The position numbers and the translations under genes were made by a program. DNA of 28,052 nt from Kiritimatiellia bacterium (GTDB lineage Bacteria > Verrucomicrobiota > Kiritimatiellia > RFP12 > UBA1067). The notes under the pieces were generated by a model. It did no database searches and was not told where the DNA came from. It was given only the letters and a program-made list of their open reading frames with translations. Shown here piece by piece: positions 8,701 through 17,000 of this stretch (position 1 is its first letter; each line of letters opens with the position of its first letter). Where the stretch lies: NCBI GenBank assembly GCA_024405255.1, contig JAKSOY010000027.1:1-28052 (forward strand). Direction: 5' to 3'.

Positions 8701-10467
8701 GCCGCCCGCCACCACCACGCGGCCCGTCGTTGCATTATCCGGCGTAATGAAGTTGCAGGTATTCGACGCATTGCCGCGCAACGTCACCGTGCCACACCCC
8801 GGATCGAGGTAAAGCGTACTTTCATTACGCGGCCAAGGGTTGTAATATCCTACCGTCAGTCGACCACCACCGGCATTGGTGAGATTCAAATTGAACCCCT
8901 CGCCGAGATGGACGTCAGAGCCCGTACCGATATTGAACGCACCCGATTCATTCAGCGTACCGTTCTTGTAGGTGATCGTGCGCCCTCGCCCGTTATCCGT
9001 GGAGGGGAGGATGGAACCCGTAATCGTGTGACCGCCCAAGTCAACCGTACCTTCGACCACGGTCAGCGCCCCCGTAATCGCCGCACTGCCCAAAACGAGC
9101 GTACCTGGACCGTACTTGGAAGGTGCATTCGCCGTAAAACCGCCATTCAAAACGAGCGTCGAATTTTCAGCCGTATAGATGCCTGCATTGGCGTTCGCAA
9201 AGGAAAGAGAGGGCGTAACCGTCTGCGTCTCCTCGCTCTGCGTACCGATGACAATCCCATGCCCGGCGAGCGTGAGCGCCTGACCGTTCACGGTAAACGC
9301 CCCCGCCGTGGGCGTGAAAGCGGCATAGAGATAGGACCCCGCGCCGGGCGTATCATCGCCACCGGCCGTAGCCGAATAGATTAGTCCATCCGAAGGCGAA
9401 GCGCCCACATCGAGATAGATTGTTCCGTTATCGAGAACAAACGTGCCGAGCGGCGACCGGAGAAGATGCGCCACCGCGTAGGCGCTCGTATTGCCACACC
9501 CCGCGATAATCGGATAGCGCCCCGTCGCGCCCGCCGGCAACGAGAGCGAAACCGGCGTCGGGGCCTTGATCGTGAGCGCGCCCCCCACCGTGAGGAGCGG
9601 CTCGGAGGCATTCGCCGTACCAAGCGCCAGCGCACCGCCCGCGAATTCAAGATTGTAGGTCAGCTCCGATTCGGCAAAGGAGAACGCGCCCGCCCCCATG
9701 AGGCGCAACGTGCCCGTGCCCGTCATCGGAGGAATCGTCTGATTGAAGGCGTTGTTGTCAAAGGTTGACGTCGTTTTGTCGACGACGTCGATCGTACGCC
9801 CTTCCGTGTCGGCATAGGCCCGATCCGCATAGAAGACATTCGCCGCGGCAGCCTTCAACGTACCGCCCTTCAACTGGAATATCTGCTTGTTGTAGGCACG
9901 GAAATCAATCGACCGTGCCGTGAGCGTTCCGTTTACCAGATAAATCTCCGTCGAGCCTGAATTGTTGCTGTCCGCACCGACAAAAAGCGTTCCCACCGTC
10001 AACGCTCCGCCGTTCACGTTGATGATGCCGCGCCCCGTCGAACCATTGTTGTTGTTCCAATATGTACACGTCCACAATTGTTCGTCAACCGTCACCGAAC
10101 CGGAATTGATGGTGAGCGTCGCGGTCTGGTTGTTGGCGTTGGCGGATATTTTGAGAAAGCCCGACCCCTTCGCACGACTGCACCAGAACGTTCCACCATT
10201 CACATTCAACGTCGCGGCCTGGTTGTCACGGTCCACCCCGATATAGTTGCAAGTACTGTTCTGGTTGCCCCCGCAGATAATGGTGGCGCCCGCATTGAGA
10301 TTGACGGTTCCCTGGTTGATGCAAACACGATCCGCCGAATTGATCTGCGTTGCCGCGTCAAGTGTGACCGTACCACCCTTCGTGTCAAACCCATAACAAC
10401 TCGCCTGTGCCGGCACGGTAAGTGCCAACGTCCCCATCAGGGTCAACAACTTCTTCATTATTTTCAT
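5773..10467 (-). CDS. Giant secreted beta-strand-repeat (adhesin-like) protein with YIDTG-type domain
   Basis: This protein has 1,564 residues. I chose the ATG at 10467 because GGAGG lies eight bases upstream; an upstream in-frame ATG sits inside the promoter. The signal peptide ends at about VPAQA-S (residues 1-23). Most of the chain is low-complexity Gly/Thr/Asn-rich beta-solenoid sequence of the autotransporter-associated beta-strand type (GTLVLG, GGTLKA, LTVGG). A segment near 72-230 recurs near 560-720. A W-S-G...DPANWD module (about 895-1010, with DLRGHKLYV) leads into a LamG-like domain starting YIESTGAEYINTGY and ending DFVPRR...GLWD...GRFYG (about 1011-1206). More beta-solenoid follows, and the chain ends IGFILYVR. 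No C-terminal beta-barrel or LPXTG-like anchor is seen. The likely role is surface or extracellular binding, perhaps of glycans; this is inferred from architecture only. It appears monocistronic, with its own promoter and terminator. Confidence 0.85.
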   Translation of the reverse strand: MKIMKKLLTLMGTLALTVPAQASCYGFDTKGGTVTLDAATQINSADRVCINQGTVNLNAGATIICGGNQNSTCNYIGVDRDNQAATLNVNGGTFWCSRAKGSGFLKISANANNQTATLTINSGSVTVDEQLWTCTYWNNNNGSTGRGIINVNGGALTVGTLFVGADSNNSGSTEIYLVNGTLTARSIDFRAYNKQIFQLKGGTLKAAAANVFYADRAYADTEGRTIDVVDKTTSTFDNNAFNQTIPPMTGTGTLRLMGAGAFSFAESELTYNLEFAGGALALGTANASEPLLTVGGALTIKAPTPVSLSLPAGATGRYPIIAGCGNTSAYAVAHLLRSPLGTFVLDNGTIYLDVGASPSDGLIYSATAGGDDTPGAGSYLYAAFTPTAGAFTVNGQALTLAGHGIVIGTQSEETQTVTPSLSFANANAGIYTAENSTLVLNGGFTANAPSKYGPGTLVLGSAAITGALTVVEGTVDLGGHTITGSILPSTDNGRGRTITYKNGTLNESGAFNIGTGSDVHLGEGFNLNLTNAGGGRLTVGYYNPWPRNESTLYLDPGCGTVTLRGNASNTCNFITPDNATTGRVVVAGGVLHALRGPDLPPYGCLRIATGTNPMSTGFLKVVGGEVVVDWDLSLATVYNDLKGGAGTAEVDLESGTMRIAYFYLGGSTSAVGKGTIRLTGGDLYVKMFKCWGCCTQTLVCDGARIHAVQDSYAGVPFMTAFASADSYPKSYTIGAGGLLIDTAGYKVSCDIPFTGVGGITVTGTGGLLTNAVTAAYTGGLKVEEGVRVVYPAGFAPKAVSLAPNAVLQVTPTETTPATLGTLTLAEGAKLVVDVSSVGSAQARVMAEGFVVPAGKSVLDFVEVKDDASDTPRYTKTLENEGKTIVLTFADLAEPFFATWSGEGEDPTNVRDPANWDCLNALEEPLENVIPTAHTTVLLSGATMFSVPAAQALAVKAFTTVGPVTLTGDCDWRGLGDLTVQEGMTVDLRGHKLYVGHVVGGGKITDTSAEYQPLDYIESTGAEYINTGYRHTAATRIECVVNAGSVQPGVWAGIFGARDTTFQTSAFVFFAKSGKTGNASVYNRTGEETFTDTIPYDTKIALTCSGRQASWYRLDDPSKTGGITTGGTPDAGANDLFIFNLNTGTGAGSVKTDGSWCRMKLYSFKIYEGETLMRDFVPRRRVSDGAAGLWDLQSQTFYPNNGTGRFYGVANVAESTPAAWGELHIDVPEGGTYAWSSVIVNGALKVVKDGAGTLTMQRSDHGYCGGTEVAAGKMCGTSWGGCCGAYGTSVTIDEGATFDINGVAIGVYEFVLNGGTLANTVKDVGNGLAQISRIRLTADSSIYAPYRMGLIGPSYSVTTLDLGGHMLTVDAPLDFFLCNTDLTPGTFKMVDGFMYNNRTSVRGALADFDIDCVLTLEVDVDAHDFIYRWVREPRSGTKNAYGTHKVRVFGTFTPLSPKFHNVEMQNGSILNLAEQTGVWSATSANVDNGTHKTSFATNALVTVDMGARKISSEWTYVVEWGTAGVPENLDTLTFKVSGRYAQGALAKADERGVKISRIGFILYVR

Positions 10468-10498
10468 AATCCCCGCCTCCGTTGTTTTAACTATTTGT

Positions 10499-10528
10499 AT
10501 TATACTCTTTCGTTTCCGCACCCGTCAA
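10499..10528 (-). promoter_or_regulatory. Sigma70-type promoter for the 1,564-residue giant
   Basis: On the minus strand, TTGACG (10528-10523), an 18-bp spacer and TATAAT (10504-10499) give a start near 10492 and a leader of about 25 nt containing the GGAGG ribosome site. It is divergent from the promoter of the broken sialidase-like gene. Confidence 0.75.
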
Positions 10529-10560
10529 TGAGAAATAAACTCCAGTAGAGAAATCAGTTG

Positions 10561-10589
10561 TTGCGCCGGTTCGCGGATTCTGATACAAT
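10561..10589 (+). promoter_or_regulatory. Promoter directly abutting the ATG of the sialidase-like fragment
   Basis: TTGCGC (10561-10566), a 17-bp spacer and TACAAT (10584-10589) are seen, with TGA just before the -10 giving an extended -10 (TGnTACAAT). The ATG at 10596 lies only 6 nt beyond the -10 and has no Shine-Dalgarno sequence, so a transcript from here would be leaderless or nearly so. Confidence 0.5.
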
Positions 10590-10595
10590 GACAAT

Positions 10596-10967
10596 ATGAA
10601 AATACGGATGTTGACATTTATCATCCTCGCGTGTTCGCTCGTCACGACGGCGGAAACGCCTGTTCGTCTGACCGAATCTGCTGCGGCGACCGGTCCGGCC
10701 TATAATTCATGGCCGATGATCCAGGCGATCGGCACGAAGCTCGTCTGCTGCTACACGCGCGGGAAAGCCCACAACATCTGCGAAGGCGTCCGCGGCGTCT
10801 TCGCCCGCACCTCGACAGACGGCGGACGAACCTGGTCGCCCGAAGTGACCGTCGTCAACGATCCCGGCTACGGCGAAGTGACGATCGGGAAAGGCCTCGC
10901 GTCAGACGGTGCCCTGCTCCTGTGGGTGCGCTGCTACGGTGGACGCACCCCGCACCACGATCTCTAG
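10596..10967 (+). pseudogene. Truncated sialidase/BNR-repeat-like protein (N-terminal fragment)
   Basis: Only 123 codons remain. A hydrophobic signal (about 1-20) is followed by a sialidase-like N-terminus: PAYNSWPMIQAIGTKLVCCY, then an Asp-box STDGGRTW (73-80), and GYGEVTIGKGLASDGALLLWVRCYGG. BNR-type sialidase-like proteins are normally several hundred residues with multiple Asp boxes. Here the frame ends at TAG after GRTPHHDL, and the next gene begins 47 bp later, leaving no room for the missing blades. The remainder was not seen in the other frames downstream, which are occupied by the next gene. I read this as a decayed or deleted gene. A short functional exported protein is possible but less likely. 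Confidence 0.6.
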
Positions 10968-10984
10968 CTCCCGAGAGGAGAATT

Positions 10985-10993
10985 TGGTATAAT
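10985..10993 (+). promoter_or_regulatory. Extended -10 promoter for the CotH/lamin-tail giant
   Basis: TGG plus TATAAT (TGnTATAAT) starts 17 bp after the stop of the truncated sialidase-like gene. No good -35 is present at 17-18 bp, as is usual for extended -10 promoters. The ATG at 11015 is 21 nt downstream with AGGA between them, so the leader would be about 15 nt. Confidence 0.55.
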
Positions 10994-11014
10994 TTTCCAC
11001 CGATAGGAAAATCG

Positions 11015-14000
11015 ATGAAACCTTTAACATTCATTCTCTCATCGATCGCCGCTGGGGCGACGATTTCCGCGCTGGCCGCCACAGTTCCCGCCAGTGTGCC
11101 GAACCGTCTTGTACGGGGCGGACGGGAGGCTGCCGGCGCCGCCACGCGACGCGGACCGATCGTTCTCACGGAGATCCACGCCCAACCGGCGGCGCGTTCC
11201 GACGGACGCGATGTGCGGTTCGTCGAACTCTACAACTCCAACCCCTTCTCGCAGGACATGGGCGGTTGGAAGCTGTCGGGCGATCTTGTCTATACCTTCC
11301 CCGCCGGCTACAAGATGCCCGGGTGTTCCTATGTCGTCATCGCGCCGTCTCCGCGCGACGTCGAATCAGTCTACGGCCTCACCGGCGTTCTCGGTGCGAC
11401 CGACGGCGGTGCCTTTTCCTACACCGCCGAACTGTCGCTGAACGACGAACTCGGCGCCGAACTCTTCAGTATCAAGATCAAGGACGCCGATCCGTGGCCG
11501 GGCGGTATCGCCGGCACGGGACATTCCCTCGTTCTCACCCGTCCGTCGCGGGGACAGACCCGCCCCGCCGCGTGGTCGCGTTCCGCCCAATCCGGCGGCT
11601 CCCCAGGACGTGCCGATCCGTCCGCCGCGACAACCTACGCGACAATTCTCATCAACGAACTCATCCCCCATAATCCCGCGACCGGCACGGGTGCGATCGA
11701 ACTCATCAACATCGGCTCGTCCACCGTCTCCCTCGCCGGATGCCGACTCGTCTCGCAACAGCGCAACGCCGACTACACCTTCCCCGCCGGGACGACACTC
11801 GCCGCCCACGCCATTCTCGCCGTCGACGAGACGACACTCGGATTCGCGATTTCCGGCAACAAGGACGAGATTCTCCTGCGCGCCCCCTCTGTCGGCGGCG
11901 ATGCGATCATCGATGCGGTCCGTCTGCCCGCCGTGGCGCTCGCGGGCGCGTACGGACGCACCCCGGACGGTGCCGTCGCCTTCACCCATCTCGCCGTGCC
12001 GACACCCGGCGGACGGAATGCGTCCCGCGCCCTTCCACCCGTCGTACTCAACGAAATCATGTACCATCCGCTCGACGAAAACAAGGAACACGAATACGTC
12101 GAACTCTTCAACACAACCGACACTGACATCGATCTCACGGGGTGGGTTCTCTCGGGCGACATCGACTACGAATGTACCGAAACGATCCCTGCAAAAGGCC
12201 ACCTCGTCATCGCCAACAAGCGCAGTGCGTTTCGCACGCTCTATCCGGACTTCACAGGCCTCCTCGGCGCCGACGGCTTTACCGGTTCGCTGCCGAACGC
12301 GTCGGGGACACTCCGTCTGCGTCGTCCGACGGCCGTCTGGGACGCGACGACATCTGCCACTGTCACGAGCCTCGTGATGCAGGAAGAGGTCGTCTACCAA
12401 GACGGCGGCGCCTGGCCGGAACTCGCAGACGGCGGCGGCAGTTCGCTTGAACGTGTCGATCCGCGAAGCGATCCGCACCTCGCCGGCAGCTGGGCCGCAA
12501 GCGATGAAACGAAGACCTGCGGCTGGAAGACACTTGAATTCACCGGTGCCATCGAATACGGACGCGCCGACGACAGCTACGGCGACCCCACCCAGGTGGA
12601 ACTGGGCCTCTTCGACGCCGGTGAATGTCTGATCGACTCCGTCGTACTCAAGTCCGCCACGGGATCCAACCTCGTCAACAACCCGTCCTTTGAGAACAGC
12701 AACACCACCTGGAAATTCCTCGGCACCCATCAAGACTCCGCCATTGAAAACGCCACCGACGCCGACAATGGCACCAAAGTGCTGCACCTGCGAACGACGG
12801 GCCGCCTCCACACCGGCGGCAACGGCATCCGCGGCACGTTATGGTCGCAGCTGCCGAAGTCCGGCATCGGTACCATCTCGATGCGCGTCCGCTGGCTCGC
12901 CGGTTCGCCCGACGCGCTCATGCGCGCGCGTGGCAACTGGATCGAGGCCTGCGGCGACATCACCACCACCCACGCCTTCGGTACGCCGGGTCGCACCAAC
13001 AGCCGTGCCGTCGCCAATGCCGCACCGGCCATCGCCGAGGTGACGCACGAACCGCTGCTTCCGGCAAACGGACAACCCGTCACCGTCTATGCGCGCGTCG
13101 CAGATCCCGACGGTGTCGCTTCCGTCAATCTCATCTGGCACCTTGACGGCGTCAGCTCGTCCACCACCATCCCGATGAGTCCCTGTGAAGCCGGTTGGTA
13201 TGCGGCCAGCATCCCCGCGGCCGCCAACGACTCACTCGTCGCCTTCCAGGTCACCGCGACCGACAGCGCCACTGCTGCCCGCACCTCGACCTATCCGGCC
13301 GACACACGGCGCGAATGCCTCGTACGCTGGAACGAACCCCACACGTCGAACACATTCGGCGTCTACCGTTTCTGGGTGACGTCCGCCAATCTCGCCATCT
13401 GGCAGAATCGCAGTCAGGACAGCAACTACTCCATTCCCTGCACATTCGTCTACGGAAACGACCGCGTGGTCTACGGTGCCGGCATCCAGTACGGCGGTTC
13501 GCCCTTCCATTGCAAGGGATTCAGCCGTCCCATCAACAACGGTTTCATCGACTACAAGCTTGACTTCCCGAAGGACGACCAGATTCTGGAAGACGACGGA
13601 CTCGTCCTCGCCTGTGCCGGCAATCCGGGGTCCGGCGAGGACCCCACTGTATTCAAGGAACAATTCTGCTACGCGCTGGCCAAACGTCTGGGCCAGCCCG
13701 CCGTCTACCGTCGCGTGGTCCATCTCTACGCCAACGGACAGGTCCAGAACGCGCAGGGCGTAGTTGAGGACACTGAAAAGCCCAATAGTTCGATGATCAG
13801 CCACTGGTTTCCCACGAAGACCGACGGACGGCTCTACAAATGCGACGACTGGTTCGAATACAACCCCAACAATTTCGGCGATTTCAAGTACCAGCGCGGC
13901 GGCAAGGAAATCGGCGCCACCCTCGAATCGTTCACCACCACCGAGGGCAACGGCGATCCGGCCTTCGGAACCTTCTACAAGAAGGCCCGCTACCGTTGGC

Positions 14001-17000
14001 ACTGGCTCCCCCGTGCGGCCGCCAACCTCCAGGCCAACGACTACCAGGATTTCTACACGCTGATCCACGCCTTCAACGACTTCTCGAATCCTGCCTACGT
14101 GCGCAACCTCGCCACCGTAGCCAACACTGACGCGTTCCTCGCCATCTCGGCGTTGCACGTGTACGTGGGGAACTACGACTCCTACGGGAACGAACGCGGC
14201 AAGAACGCCTATATCTACAACGGCAACCGCGGCTGGGCGCTGCTGGCCTGGGACATCGACACCAGCTTCGGTGCGCCCAACACCCGCGACACCAGTATGA
14301 GCAACATCGTCGATCCCCAGTCCTCGTCGTTGAAGGTGATCGATCCGAGTTTGAAAACCATGCTCGCCACCCCCGCACACGCGCGCGGCTACTGGCGGAA
14401 ATTCATCGCGCTCGTCGAAGCCTGTACTTCGGGTTCGGACGACCTGGTGAACTACCGCGAACGTTATGATGCCCTCCGTGCCGATGGCGTGACCATGAGC
14501 GGTTTCACGACCGTCGCCAACAACATCCAGACGCGGCGCGCCAATGTACTGAACCAGATCAACGCCGCCAACGCCGCCGGTTTCACGCTCACCTCGCCCA
14601 CGGTGAGCACCCAGAACCAATTCACCCTCACCGGCGAAGCGCCATTTGAAGTGGCCACGATCACCTGCAACGGGAAACCCCTCGACGTCACCTGGACGAG
14701 CGTGCGGACCTGGAGCGCACCGTACACGCTCACGGATCGAACCAAGTCGATCACCTTGAATGCCCTGCGCGAAGACGGTCGGATTTTCAAGACCATCACC
14801 ACCACGCTCACCTACTCCGGTCCGCCGTTGGATGCCATCAACGACCACCTCGTCATCGCGTCCATCCTCACACACCCTGTGCAGACGGGAGGGTCCTATT
14901 TTGAAATCTACAACAGTTCGACGAACACCAGCTTCGACCTCGGCGGTGTCTACACCACCGGCTCGGCGGCCTTCACCTTCCCGGACGGTTTCATCCTCGC
15001 ACCTCGTACGAGTGCCGTCGTGGTCGAGGATTCCGCTGTCTTTTCCACCTTGTACGGCAACCGCGCCCTCGTCGCGGGGACCTTTACCGGCAGTCTCCCG
15101 GACATCGGCTCGCTCGACCTCCGTCGTCCGGCCAAAGGCCTGGAACTCGTTGAAAGCTCGCTCGACCACGTCGAATGGGGTGGAGAAGGCTGGCCGAGTA
15201 CCGCCGAAGGTGAAGCCCTGACGCTGATTTCCCCCACACTCGACAACGCGCAACCAATCTGCTGGCGCGCGGCCGGCACGCGCGATGTTCACCTGGGGAC
15301 GCGCACCCTCCTGCCGCTCGACCAATTCTGGCACTACTTGACCACGAAACCCGCCGACAACTGGAAGTCCGCGAGCTTCAACGATGCGGCCTGGCCCGCC
15401 GGGGCGGGTCCGCTGGGACACGATCCCGACGCTCCCAACTGGTCGATCCACTTCGGCACCGACGTCCAGCTCGACAGCCAACGCGCCACTTACTATTTCC
15501 GGACCCAGTTCAACTACACGCCGCCGGACGAATCGAGCAGCGTCCATACCGACAACGTCTTCCCCGATCTGCCGGCGGCAACCCTCGCCGCTCGCTGTCC
15601 CGACGGCAACTATCTCGTCCATCGCTGGAGTTTCAACGGCGACCTGCTCGACACCGTGGGCGGACAGAACGCCACCCGCAACGGTTCGGCAATGCCGACA
15701 TTCAACACCGCCAACACGGCAATCACCTGCGCCGGCGGCAGCAAGGGACGCTCTTGGATTGACCTGGGGTCGAACATCCTGCCGCGTGACAACACGCCCG
15801 TCACACTGGAGATCTGGGCCACCCAGAATTCGGTCCAGAACTGGGGGCGCGTCTTCGACATCGGCAACTCCCAGAGCGACTACATCCTCATCGCCTGGAC
15901 CTCTGGCACCGCGCTCAACAAAGAGGCGATGTGCGTCAAGAAAGTCGGTGGCGACATCAGCGGCTACCTTGCCCCCTTCACCCTCGGCACCGAATTCCAC
16001 ATTTCCGTCGTGTTCCTGCCCAAAGCCGATGGTTCGTGGGCGGTGACGTTCCGCAAGAAAGACGCCACCACTGGTTCCACACTCGGCGAATACACGATGA
16101 ACATCTCCAGCGGCTGGTCGCTCGCCGTCCAGGGGCAGAACAACTGCTGGCTCGCACACTCCCAATACAACGACAACGATGCGGCCGCCACCTACAACGA
16201 AGTACGCGTATGGAACGCCGCCCTCTCCGACGCCCAGCTCACCGACAACGCGAAGCTGGGTCCGGACAAACTTCCAACGATCATCAACGATGTCGGCACG
16301 GGCACAGGCATCCGCGACACCATCAACGTGCGGTACATGGTCGACGACTGTGCGGCACTCTACCTCAACGGCGTCGAACTCCACCGCTCGGCACGTACAC
16401 CGGCCGGCGCGCTCGACGACGCTTCGTTGGCCACCACCCACACTCCGCAGGAACTTGAAGGCTCCTTCACCGAATCCTTTGAGCTAAATCCCTCGCTTCT
16501 GCGCGCCGGTTCCAACACCCTCGCAGTGGAAGTGCACCAGAATGTCGTGACCAGTTCGGACATCGCTTGGGCCATCGAAATCAACGCGACGAGCATCCTC
16601 TCCAGCACCTTGCCGCCTGGCCGCTACCAGCCCGCCGCCACAATCCCCGACGGACTTCCCGCCTTCGTACCGACCGTCCCGACGCCCCCCGAACACGGGT
16701 TCAACGACATCCGCCTCAACGAATTCATGGCGCAGAACGCGCTCTTCACGAATCCCCTCACAAGTGCGTTCGACGATTGGTTCGAACTCTATAACAACGG
16801 CACAAACGCGGTGTCGCTTGGCGGTTGGCTCGTAACCGATACACTCAAAACCACCGAACCGCCCACCCCGAACACGAAGGCGACAAAATCGCTTGTTCTG
16901 CCCGCAAACGTCGTGCTCGCACCTGGTGAAACGCTCCGCATCTGGACAGGTGCCGATGATGCGGCAACGCTCCCCTTCGATCCCGCAAACCTGCAGGCGC

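Noticed and set aside
6688..9384. 898-codon open frame on the plus strand
   Set aside because: Antisense shadow of the 1,564-residue giant; Arg-rich, no domain, no plausible ribosome site or promoter.
10709..11014. Upstream extension of the CotH giant into the sialidase-like fragment
   Set aside because: It translates the fragment in the wrong frame (Arg/His-rich), while a promoter, AGGA and signal peptide define the start at 11015.
13232..16441. 1,069-codon open frame on the minus strand
   Set aside because: Antisense shadow of the CotH/LTD giant, which has clear domains across the same interval.
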